Assembly: GCA_024516155.1 (NCBI GenBank)
Contig: JAJJXM010000005.1
Coordinates: 310,001-374,000 of the forward strand
DNA from: Pyronema omphalodes
Taxonomy: Eukaryota > Ascomycota > Pezizomycetes > Pezizales > Pyronemataceae
Length of the DNA stretch: 64,000 nt
Direction: 5' to 3'
A model generated the notes under the pieces. That model had not been told where the DNA came from, searched no databases, and saw only the letters and a list, made by a program, of their open reading frames with translations. The translations under genes were made by a program, and so were the position numbers. Shown here one piece after another: positions 41,808 to 52,292 of the stretch; position 1 is the first letter of the stretch, and each line of letters opens with the position of its first letter.

Positions 41808-42316
41808 TTAGTCTTTATTTCTGAAACCACATGGAGGACACCTTGGGGGATGGAGGATGGAAGGAATTACCTCGCAGCAATCGATACAGCAATCACAGCA
41901 TACGCAACAACATAATCCTGCCATACTAATCATAAAAGTTAGTTTAAAATGTCTCAGGGGATATTTTTTTATGATTACTCATGCATGCAGCCACGGCAAG
42001 GGTATCGGGATCTTCAGGGCGGACTTTGGGGCTTGGGGGTTCAGGATGGATATGGATGTGGCAATTTGTGGATGTGGAAATTTGTAGCATATGGATATGA
42101 ATGTGGGTGTGGATATGAATATGAATATGGATAATATGGTGATACTAACATTCCGGCAAAGAATCCTCGCTCCTTGGGTGGCTCTGCAGGTGGGGCTTGC
42201 GCGTATACTGGCTGAGGGGGTTGCTGGTAGTAAACTGGCTGCTGGCCGTAACCGGGTTGAGGAGGTTGTCCGTAGGCCTGGGGAGGAGGCTGCATCATGT
42301 ACTGAGGTTGCGACAT
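41808..42316 (-). CDS. Cysteine-rich CYSTM-like tail-anchored protein
   Basis: Two exons, 42316-42150 and 41925-41808, joined by a 224-bp intron (GTTAGT...ATTAG), giving 94 aa. The N-terminal 50 residues are Gln/Pro/Tyr-rich. The exon junction then leads into a short hydrophobic stretch dense in cysteine (nine Cys between about residues 61 and 73, spaced CCC-x-CC-x-CC-x2-CC). This is the CYSTM module of fungal and plant stress proteins, thought to sit in membranes. The region after the cysteine block is unusual and could instead be an intron starting at GTAATT; the exact C-terminus is uncertain. The intron contains a TATGGATATGAA-type repeat. It lies between the two knottin pairs. Confidence 0.72.
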
Positions 42317-45300
42317 TTCTGTGATTAATGTGGATTTATTTGTAGTTGTAGTTGTTGTAGTTGTATTGTATTTGTAGTTGTAGTTATAGAGGTGGTTGTA
42401 GTGATGATATTTCTTCCGTCGAAAGTAACCGTACGTCTATTCTCTGATCGAAATTCTTTTGTAGGCAAAGGTAGGCGATCTGAATATTCTGGTTTTGTTG
42501 TTTCTTATCGAGTAATTGTTTGCGTGGGAATAAGTTCGTTGTTATAACAAAGACTTTCAATGATTGGTTGTAAACTCCGATCAGAAGTGATTGTTAACAA
42601 ACAGTAGAATTTCGGAAAATAGAACTGCAAGCAAACTTGAAGGTTGGGAACAGGTCTAGATAAAGGGAAAAAAGTAATGGAGGTAAAAGAAAAGAAATAC
42701 CTCCCTCTCCCCCCAAGCTTTTGTCCACCACGACCACCACCACCACCGGTGCACCACCACTACGATCACCGCCCGCCCGCCGCCTGCCACATCTTTTAAT
42801 TAAATTAGGAATAGCCAAAATCTAACCCCCAAGTTTACTATGGGTAGAGCTTAGTGGCCGAGTTAGAATAAGGAATGTGATCTACAAGCATCCCTATCCA
42901 TCCAATACCATCTGTATTGCGTACGTACGTCAGTCATCTCATCTTGCACACACACACACACACACACACAATCACACTTGCATCTGTCTAATTTGCGACG
43001 ACTACGAAACCGCGCGAGACAGCACAGTTTGTCGCGTCCCGGCTAGTTAGTTCCATTCCCATAAGCAAAAAAAAAAAGAGCTGACGCGTATAGCGGCTCT
43101 GGGCATTGCTAACAAGCTCATGTAGTTAGGTGGCATTGCCTACCATAGTAACCATACAAGGGAGCCTTGATAGGGAGGGGAGTCTGCCAGGTGCCTATGT
43201 ATTTTACACCAGATATAGTTGGGAAACTTAATGGGCTTTGAATACCTATATCGGTAGTACATGGTGATGATAATAATAATAATCTCTTAAATCGGTCGTT
43301 GTGTACCAAAGTAAGTAAGGTATCGGAGAGCGCGCGGATATAACGGTATTCTAGCTAGGATTGACGGATATCTGGATCTAGAGGTATATCATATCGATAT
43401 TTCTCAAAGTCTAGCTAGGGCTATGTATGTTTGAAAGTCTGAAGAAGAAGAAAAAGAACCAAAGTTCGACTGATGGAACTTAGCTGTGTATCATAAACAC
43501 CTTGCATGCATAAGAGTTGTCTTTGATGGGGGAACGAGAATGGGGAAGGAGGCCAAGGAGTCCCAAAGAGCCAAGCGAAAGCCGAGCTGTAAGCAGCGGA
43601 AAGCCAAGATCGCCATGTGGCCGAGGAGTTCCTGGGGGCGTCGGTGCTGGTGCCTGAGGTGTCCTGGCGTCCTGGGGAGTTGCGGGGGGTAGCCTCTGCG
43701 AGCTTGCAAGTCTACTAATCTTCTAGGGCGGCCTAAAAGCGCTAACTGAGAGCTTCATTTCAAGAGCGTTCGAATTTGGAAGTGCTTCATGAGTCGACCA
43801 GATACCACAGCCGCCCTGCTAAAGTATCATGTCAGTATATAGTTCAGTTCAGTTTTTTATTTTTGATTTTTATGTAAAACATTCTTTTGTTTTACATGTT
43901 GCCGCGACAGGAAAAGGTATACGTAACGTAACTTAGCTGGATCGAACTATAGCTGCAGGTAGCTTGTGGCTGCCAGTTAGCTAGCTAGTAGGCCGCTTTC
44001 GAAATCGGAATCCACATGTAGAGAAGTAAACGAACTCACCGGAGAATAGTGTAACCTTCCGGATCTTGGTTGCTCTATGTAGACACATCGTTACATCGAG
44101 ATACACCAGGACATCAGACATCAGCATCAAGCTTTTTGGGCCCCTGAGATCGATTAACGATCAATTTAAAGTAGTTTTGATTAGATTTTCGTAGAGTATC
44201 AAGGCTTAGCATGCTGAGATCTGTTCATTGGCAGGAGGGAGCTTTAACATTTTCAATCTTCTTTAGGATAACTTCCATAAACATCTACGTGCACTCGTCT
44301 CCTACACCTACTAAATTAGAACTTCATGTGACTTTATACGAGAAATAGGAGCCCCTACCAGAATCTCAAATGTAGAGTATGGCAAAGGAGTGCCAAAGGT
44401 AGTTGAAGAAAGTGCAGGTAACACGTAGATTTGCATTGCACTCCTCTTCTACATAGCATGGTCCAACTCCATATTGGCAACCGAATTCTCTTAGGCCCTA
44501 GTGTCATCCTACTCAGTAGTTCACGGGCTCAGTAGCTCAATCGGTGCATCGGCTGTTACGGTGTGTCGGATGATACGGTGATGGCTCGGGGATGTGATAA
44601 AATGCGGCACATCTATGAGCATCTTTGAGATATTTGAATGTTGAATAATCAACTTATAAGTCGACCGAGATTCATATAGCGACCGCAAATGAGCGCATAC
44701 CGGGAGGAATTGAGGTTGAAACGTTAAGGTGGCTTATGAAACTGACGTATGGGACGTAACAAATCTCCGGCAAAGTCCCCATAAGGCTTCAGGGCGTTTT
44801 GTCAAGTCCCCCATGTGATGAATCGTAATGCCGCAGAAAAGTCCTGAGAAGCCCGGCGAGCCCTGCAGATACATGATACTAAGATCCATATGCAAATGAA
44901 TCCGGGATGTGCTCTAGATACATAGACCAGGCCAGCGGCGCTGCGGAATTGTTCTAGCCGAGTACAGTTGTACATTGCCGGACCCTGTCGGTCTTCGTTG
45001 GACCCTGTCGGCCCATGTCGCTGTTGAACCATGTCGAATTTCGTCGGACTGCGTCAAGCTTACGACGACGACGTAGCCCGTCATCATTCAAGTCTGTAGT
45101 CAGCGGCATCATACTTGCCGGGTGCCGGGAGATTGGGCATTCTGAAGCTCGATAAGAGGACGGTAACAAAGAAGTATAAATACACATGCCATACACTACC
45201 GGTTCACCGATTTTATCATTCCAAACGATAGAAACGCGTTTGAGATATCGGCCCTGACGAGCTCGCTAGGCTGTTAGACCGTTGGGCTGTCAGGCGGCGG

Positions 45301-46194
45301 CTTTGAATCGATGTATGCAGGTATCGGGTACCTATTTTTCATCAGCGGTCAACGGTTTCAGTGCACAGCTCATCGTTAGACCGGAGGATCAATGATGAAA
45401 GGCTCATTGAAAGAATACCAAGCACTGCGTCGTTGAACGTCAGTCTGAATCACCATAACTCCTCACATCGTGGACCCGTTAATCATCGATGCTCAGCCCA
45501 GATCTGAAAATAGCAGTCCCCATTATCCGGTCAAGTATGGTGGGAATACATATATACCCAGAGCACTCAGCCACGGTAACTGGGTGTTGACCGAAGCTTA
45601 ACTGCAGTTCAAATGTCTTTCAGCTCACCCATTTTGACCTAGTGGTTGAGAATGCCAAGTCCGCTCAAGCTCAGCTAAACACCACTGTTTTTGTCACCAT
45701 CTAATAAATCCGACTCTCAATGGCGGCCTGAAATCTTGGCTGCTTCAACTGCGCCCATTTCTCCAATGGTATCATGCCCACCAGGGCTGTTAGTTGAAGG
45801 AACGATGAAATGCTACTTACAATAACTAAAACTTCTGGAAACACCCATAGTTGTTTTCAACCCCGCGCGTCAACTTCGTAACCAAGAAAACGGTTCTCGA
45901 CGGCCCCCAAACGAAAAAATATCCTGTGAAAATAAGCATTCAATACCACTTAGAAAGGCTCACCCGATTGAACTATCAAATTTTGTACTTATCAACGGTT
46001 ACCTGCACCAGCCTCGGTGTGCTGTCTTATCCTGCATATCAGCTGTACCCCTCATTGAGCTCAGAAGTGGTCGTTTACCTCCATATTTTTCAGGTTTACT
46101 CAAACCCCCTCAGCCTTCCATTCACCATATTACTTCATCTCTTCTCCTGCCATTGCACCTATCAATCCTCACTCCGCGAATCGCGAGCATAACG
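42317..46194. other. Long gene-poor stretch
   Basis: Nearly 3.9 kb without a supportable gene. It includes a TTGTAG-type repeat at 42335-42390, a (CA)12-like run at 42946-42970 and an imperfect GGACCCTGTCGG repeat near 44978-45020. The 46.0-46.19 kb end is the phospholipase promoter. Confidence 0.5.
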
Positions 46195-46797
46195 ATGTTA
46201 TTTACCACCGTCATTATTCTGATGGGGATCCTATCTACTCCAGTGATTGCGGTACCAATCCCGGAGATAGTCCCATATTATGTTCCCGACAAAACGGCCG
46301 TCCTCCCCGACAACGAGCTCAACACAGTCACAGACCGCTTCCTCTTCGAAATCGGCATGTCGGACTTTCAGTATTACAAAAAATTCACGCCCGCCTCTTC
46401 GCAACTTGATTGGAGCGACGATGGATGTTCAAACTCACCCGACAATCCTATGAAATTTGATTTCATGCCCTCATGCCAACGCCATGATTTTGGATATCGA
46501 AACTACAAGAAGCAGGGGAGGTTCGACGAAGCGAATAGAAAGAAACTTGACGACAACTTCTTGGCCGATTTGACGACCATGTGTGACTTGGAGCCTGGGT
46601 TCAAAGCAATGAAATGTGTAAAAATTGCAAAGACCTATCATAAAATGGTTAGGAAATTTGGAAATGTTGGTAGCGGCAAGGCGGCGCAAAAAATTGAGGA
46701 TGAGGCGGAAAAGCATTTGAATAATGCTGCAGATGGGGTGGCCGAACAAGTTGAAAAGATATTGAATATTAGAAAGGATCCGGCGACTATGGCCTAG
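46195..46797 (+). CDS. Secreted fungal phospholipase A2
   Basis: Single exon, 200 aa, from the ATG at 46195. A signal peptide covers about residues 1-20, followed by a pro-region. The catalytic site is CQRHDFGYRNY with the His-Asp pair at about 97-98, typical of the fungal/bacterial (group XIV) secreted PLA2 fold. Upstream DGCSNSP and the later cysteines TTMC and KCVK give four Cys, fitting the two disulfides of this group. The enzyme releases a fatty acid from the sn-2 position of phospholipids outside the cell. The C-terminal 50 residues form a Lys/Glu/Ala-rich helical tail beyond the core. Its position between knottin genes is notable. Confidence 0.88.
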   Translation: MLFTTVIILMGILSTPVIAVPIPEIVPYYVPDKTAVLPDNELNTVTDRFLFEIGMSDFQYYKKFTPASSQLDWSDDGCSNSPDNPMKFDFMPSCQRHDFGYRNYKKQGRFDEANRKKLDDNFLADLTTMCDLEPGFKAMKCVKIAKTYHKMVRKFGNVGSGKAAQKIEDEAEKHLNNAADGVAEQVEKILNIRKDPATMA

Positions 46798-48184
46798 GCG
46801 AAGATGCGGGGATGCGGGGACCATGGGGCAGATGGACTCTGCCGGATGATGAGGATGAAAATTCCGAGGATTCCGATGAAGGGCATCGGGGGCAAAAGTG
46901 AGTTCAACATATGGGGCACCAGGAAAGCTTCCATCCAGTGGAGATTGATCCGAGAGAGGATATCATGGGGCGGGGACACACAGGGTGAATGCATCCATCC
47001 GCCGCATTTCATTAAAACTGGATAATACTCCAGGGTAGTTAATCCTGGAAGGTAATTGATGTTTATCGGATGATAAGGGTGTGTGCATCAAAACTATTTA
47101 GGTTGGGAAAATTGCTTGTTGTCATGATTGTTTTTCCAGAAGCGGGGTTTCTGCGTAGCTTGTCATAGAGGCGTTTTTTTGAACATAGCTCCAGGCAATA
47201 GCAAATCATTATGCGCTTCTAGATATGTGTTTCGGGTTTCGTGATGTTTGAGTGAAAGCGTTGTGCTTCTAGGAATCTGTCAGTAAAGGCTAGTTCGTAT
47301 TATTGAACGTCATTCTGCATCTTATCATGGAGTTGAAACAGAGCCAGTCGGTGCAGTTTGCCCGATCTTTACCATATACATTAAACAAAGCCTATCAAAG
47401 TTATTGATAGAACTAGCTATCAGCTAAATATTTTGCTATAAAGCATGATCGACGCCAGGCATTGGCGTTGGTGCTAGGCGCCGGTGACAGGTATTAAAGC
47501 GCAGCTTCAAGTCATCAATTACATAATTCATGACAAGGCCGCAGATAACGTAATACGGTACGTACCGGAGAGCCACCATACAAAAATCCGCTTGACAGAA
47601 CAGGGAATTACTAATAAAGGTGTGGTGATAATTTTGAGATCCATGGTTGAATTCGGATTTGGTGGCTGGAGTGGATAAAGGTGGAGCACAGTAGGGAAAT
47701 TCCAGGGAAAACAGCTTGCCGCGAGTTAGGCGCGCGGGAATATTGGCCGATCTCTGCCAAGATTTCACAGGCTATGAATCATGAACCAGCACTTGCAGGC
47801 AGGTTCATCTTTTGCGAATTTTTTGACGTCGTAGTTAGCACTCCGCATCTTTGCAACGATAACAGGTTTGAATCCTGTGTCTATCCTACCGGAAGCTTGG
47901 TTACCGGACTTTGTCCTCACGTAGGTTTTCCTGAAGCCCAGGAAGCTCATTTACCTGATTAGGTGGAGTCAAGATGGGGGATTAGGGTTAAAGGGTTTAC
48001 CACAATGAACGTCGCTTGAGGATGGCCAGGAAGAATAGGACGTGGGGCTGTAGGCTCCTTACGGGGCGGGAACTTCAAGCATTGTAATAATAAATCAATT
48101 GATTCAAAGTAATATAAAAGCCATAGCTAACATTTATCAACTATATAATCTCTACAAAAGACTCTGAGTACCGCGCCCACATAT
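46798..48184. other. Intergenic
   Basis: No gene supported; short frames at 47436-47768 (-) and 47681-47962 (+) have no family features. Confidence 0.5.
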
Positions 48185-48534
48185 CTAATCTACATACGCA
48201 CATGTCATAGTGGGTGGATGACAATCGAGTTTCTTACAACACATAAAAATAGCTCCTTTACCGAAACATGGTCTACCAACCGAATTACAAATTTGCGCAT
48301 CCACCTAACATACCGAAGCAATAATAGTAAGCAAAGCTATCTCTCAAACTTGAAGAGTTTTCAGGACATCTGGATAGGTACCTCAAGCCCGGCTGGCGCT
48401 CTCATTAGCACTGTGCTTGTGTCTGCCGTTTGGTCATCGACTTTGAATACATCCCGAGATGCAGGATTAGGATTTGGTAGAGCGATGGCAGTGGCAATGA
48501 GACTGATATATGCAATGGTGGGAGAAAGCTTCAT
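48185..48534 (-). CDS. Secreted knottin-like peptide 4
   Basis: Two exons, 48534-48382 and 48304-48185, with a 77-bp phase-0 intron (GTACCT...GTTAG), giving 90 aa. A signal peptide (about residues 1-19) is followed by a pro-region of about 32 residues. The second exon encodes C-x6-C-x8-CC-x4-C-x6-C, with a longer second loop and final loop than the other three, and is less basic. Intron position and architecture are the same, so it is a diverged member of the family. A TATA-like TATAAAA lies on the minus strand at 48625-48619. The GTACCT donor is not the strongest, and in-frame reading past it stops within six codons. Confidence 0.78.
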
Positions 48535-48618
48535 TTTATAATGCAGGGAAGGCCGTGAATTCAAATATTTGTCGGTGGCGATAGTACTGCTTGATAATTG
48601 TCTGGAATATATGACTGA

Positions 48619-48625
48619 TTTTATA
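48619..48625 (-). promoter_or_regulatory. TATA box of knottin gene 4
   Basis: TATAAAA on the minus strand about 85 bp upstream of the ATG at 48534. Confidence 0.45.
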
Positions 48626-49105
48626 GGCTTCAAAGTGTGACAATTCCATTGGTAGTATCAATTGACGAACGCGGTAGTTTGTGGGGATTTGTGTTTTCTA
48701 TCGCAGCATAGTTTGAGTTCGGATCCGGAAGACCGACTTGCATTCATGCATAGGCAAGTAAGAAGGATTCCAAGCGAGGTTCTACATGCTTGCCTTTTCT
48801 CCAAACTTTCTATGTAGCCGTGCTAGTTGATAGAGTACATATTGAAATGGATTGAAGGTTATACATGAAGTCAAAGCGCCCAATCACAAAGTGGACAGTA
48901 ATCATAAGCTGCGATTAGCTTTACAGATATCACAATGAGCATACTAAACATTAAATCAATTACTCTGAGCATGTTGCTATTTAGTACTCAGTTACATTAA
49001 AAATTACATTACTGAGAGTACACTGCTATCGTGTACTCACTTACAATAGTATTATTCCATTCCAGGGAATATGATATCATCGATTACTTACACCTTCTGT
49101 CCCTC

Positions 49106-49402
49106 CTAAAACCACCAACATCTCCCCTTTTTACACCTCCAGGGAAAACAACAATATTGACCATGTCGGCATTGCTCATTAAACTGCAGGCACTGCATCT
49201 GTATCTAGAGATATCATTAACTTCCAGTCCAGTTAAGCACAACGAATAGAATAAATACCGAAATGCCACGTTTGACCTCAGAAAAATCCTTCCGATAGGA
49301 TACGAAAGCCGAATTATCAACATTCATTCGCTGAGGACCAGGTACAGCAATCACGCTAGCCACGGGGAGTAGAAGCAGCAATCCCAAAACAGAAGTCTTC
49401 AT
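49106..49402 (-). CDS. Secreted knottin-like peptide 3
   Basis: Two exons, 49402-49277 and 49198-49106 (an alternative acceptor six bases earlier adds two residues), with a phase-0 intron of 72-78 bp, giving 72-74 aa. Residues 1-19 are a Leu-rich signal peptide ending in VIA; a pro-region of about 23 residues follows. The second exon has six cysteines spaced C-x6-C-x5-CC-x4-C-x4-C, identical to peptide 1, and ends in an aromatic Trp-Trp-Phe tail. A TATATATAAA element lies on the minus strand near 49566-49575. It is tandem with peptide 4, in the same orientation and 571 bp away. Confidence 0.82.
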
Positions 49403-51516
49403 TTTTGTTGATGCCTTGTTTTTTTTTTTTTTCGCTAGAGAAATTCTTGTCGAGAATACCAGGTGGCGACCAGGTGAGAACGCTACTAAAGGATGGACAC
49501 GAAGATGGAGATGGGTATTAAAGTATGTTTGTTGATATCTGCAGAAAGCCGAGCAACCGTTAGAATTTATATATACAAGCTGTCACCACACAGTCTTCAA
49601 ATAAACTTTATATTTACGAAGCCGGTTGGTGATCTGGTGATATGTACACTCAATCTCGCTTCCGTGTTGCAGAAACTTAATTCTTCATTTGTTACACTCG
49701 CGGGAACGCTGGTGGAAATTTGAAATATTTTGAATTTTTCACCTATTCTCTGCACGATATTTTCTTAAAAGTATAATGGTGTTATATGAGAATGGAATCA
49801 TTGACGGTAGTGAAGTAATAAAGAGTCTTTACAAATTTCAAGTGCAGATTGCCTCAAGGATCAACACCTTGGAAGCCGTCGAAGACTGTAGGAACTGCAA
49901 GGGTCGGATATGTAGTGACCGGGATCCATGATATCGGTAACGCAATGTAACTATTAAACCACAGCAAACATCACACTAAAAACGTTGATCAAACTACATC
50001 TTCTATTGCATCATGGTACTTTTCGTCGGTAAAACTGCAAGGGTGTTTGAGTAATTAATTTGCCGTGACTTCGGCTGTTGATCTCTACGGCAATGAGATA
50101 CCAAAAATCCCGAAATGCTTATATATACAAAGTCCTGTCTAATTACCTCCAGTCTAAACAATCCTTTCCACTGCTATTTTATTAGTCCAAAGTCGAGGAA
50201 CGTCCAGCTCCGCATCAAACCCATCTCAGAACAATATCCCAGACCCCTCATTCTCCCCTTTGTGACCACCGCCATAAATTCCCTTTCAGTAAACCCAACT
50301 CATTCAGTAACCAAAAACTCCGTATCATGCCTATACAACCCCAAAGTTACCAACCCCACAATTCCTCACAATCCATCACTCGCTACCTTTTCCACAAAAC
50401 ATTTCCAAAATAAACTTCAACACAATAGCACAATATTTCATTCATTTCATTCATTTCATTCATTTCATTCATTTCATTCATTTCATTCATTTAATTCATT
50501 TGATTCATTTAAGTAAATAACTTCAAGAAATACTTCTCCATTTCAAAAAATCCTGCTATATCCTGCACAATGGTAATATCTAAACAACCACCGAAAATCG
50601 AAAGATCGCAGGCCGGTTTAATACATGCTGCAACGGAACAGCACTATCTATGCATACATGCCTAATATTGTAGAGTTTGGGTATATGATCCATCGAACGT
50701 TTCTTATCTCTTAATAGTGGCAGTGTCTGAATGCCAGTCCAAAAGCGATAGATTTCGGGCCCTTCATGTCTAAAGCAATAGAATGGTACTGTGGCCTGTC
50801 TATGCATGTCTATGCATGTCTAGTATTGCAGAATACATTTTCCCTTTGATGTCTTTTTGGAGATATAATTTGTCGCGATTTGGAGTGCTGGCTTGGGAAT
50901 TTATTGATGATAAAATGGCCAATTGTGGTCTGGAAAGCAACATACCTACTTATATAATTTGGACATAGCAACAAAACGACATAGCTCCAGAGATCTGAGG
51001 AGAAAGAGTAGGGGTTTATAGCCCCATTATGGCCAATTTCAACTATGATTATCAAAGAGATGTTTGCTGTGTCATGGAAGGTAGTTGTCTTGAAATATTG
51101 AGTTGTATGAGGGGACAAAAGTCTGGCGCAGTGGGCCTCGGGCTTACCCTTGTACCCAGGTACATTTGCTTCACTGCTGTCGCGCGTATATGGTATTTAT
51201 CTTCAAATGTGTGGTCTGATCAAGGCCTAATCCTTAATTGCGATATCTGGACCCGAATTGTGACTGCCTTGATTTTCAATTCCTCATTTACTCATCTTCA
51301 ATGATCGCTCAAAACGCATAAAAAAAGCTTCCATGGTGTATGATGTATATACAGTCCATTTCCAGTCTCATTCTGGCTCCCATCCCCCATCCCCGCCGTT
51401 CCATCCAACCTTTTGACCCCCCCGTTCTCCGTCTATAACCACACCACTATACTGCATTCACCATATCCCACCAACAATTCCCTCCAATTCCGTTTATTCG
51501 AATTCAGATTCGTAGT
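49403..51516. other. Intergenic
   Basis: No gene supported, apart from a 9-bp tandem repeat listed separately. Short repeated TCTATGCATG(T/C) words occur near 50640-50660 and 50800-50825. Confidence 0.5.
50436..50512. repeat. Minisatellite, 9-bp unit CATTCATTT
   Basis: About eight head-to-tail copies, the last two with single-base changes. The 9-bp period keeps a reading frame open (His-Ser-Phe repeats), which explains an apparent open frame here. Confidence 0.9.
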
Positions 51517-52048
51517 TTAGTGGTGTCCCTCTCCGTGGTGACCATTTCCGTGGTGCTCGTCCTTAAGGAAGAAGTGCTCGTAAGCACAGTAACCGGCGAA
51601 AGCGACGATAGCGGTTCCAAGACCGGGGAAGGTTCCCTTGAAACGGTTCCAGCGGGTGAAGGGGCCGGTGTAACGCCAGGCCTCACTGTAGAAAAGAAGA
51701 TATGAATCAGCTTTATGTTCATGAAATCCGTTGCTTCTATCTTCCCAGCTTCTCCGAGCTTCCCGGACTCGTCAAACTCGGCGAATTTCGTCGCATGTCA
51801 TCGGGGGGGTTTTTTTTGGAGGACATTTTCGGAATTCGCCGGGATTTGTAGAGCTCGAATTCATAGGCTTCACGGACTCCGCAGGCGTCTACCACTCCTC
51901 CTCTTGTCTCCTCCGGAAACGCGGGACAAGGCATAACTCACGCTCTCGCCCAAGGATCAACCCTTCCCGGTTTCTCCTGAAGCAAAATCTTCGGGTCAAA
52001 AGTCTTTGCAGAGAAAGTCTTTGCGGCGTTGTAGTTGCGCGGATCCAT
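51517..52048 (-). CDS. Mitochondrial complex I subunit, B12/NDUFB3-like
   Basis: Two exons, 52048-51942 and 51685-51517, with a 256-bp intron (GTGAGT...CTACAG), giving 91 aa. The join restores WARAEAWRYTGPFTRWNR, a hallmark of the NADH-ubiquinone oxidoreductase B12 subunit. A hydrophobic stretch (GTAIVAFAGYCAYEHFF) would be its single membrane span in the inner mitochondrial membrane, followed by a His-rich tail. The start DPRNYNAAKTF is typical of fungal members. It diverges from the WD40 gene, with only 244 bp between the start codons. Confidence 0.92.
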
Positions 52049-52292
52049 TGTTGCTTTCGTGTGTGTGGGGGTTGCCGTAGGGTATCTTTCGTACTGCCTT
52101 CCTTAGTATCCAACCTCCATCTCCCCATGACGACCCGCCGCCGCCGCCATAACTTTGATTACCCGGCTGAGACTTACGCTAGCGAGGGGCACCGCGCGTA
52201 CCCCATGAAGAACGCGAACTCCAAAGACGCGAACCCCGAGCTAGCGATTCCAATTCAGCAACCACAGAGGTCCTCAGCGAGAAACTACCAAC

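Noticed and set aside
44521..44600. tRNA-like A box (a stretch resembling TAGCTCAATCGGT)
   Set aside because: No B box (GGTTCGANNCC) or acceptor-stem pairing follows, so it is not a tRNA.
47860..47890. T-arm-like hairpin ACAGG-TTTGAAT-CCTGT
   Set aside because: The invariant TTC is changed and no D or anticodon arm is found upstream.
50115..50516. 133-aa frame ending in His-Ser-Phe repeats
   Set aside because: Created by the 9-bp minisatellite; no other coding evidence.
51029..51304. Possible fifth knottin with a CC pair and two later cysteines
   Set aside because: The first two cysteines are missing, and no signal peptide or upstream exon fits.
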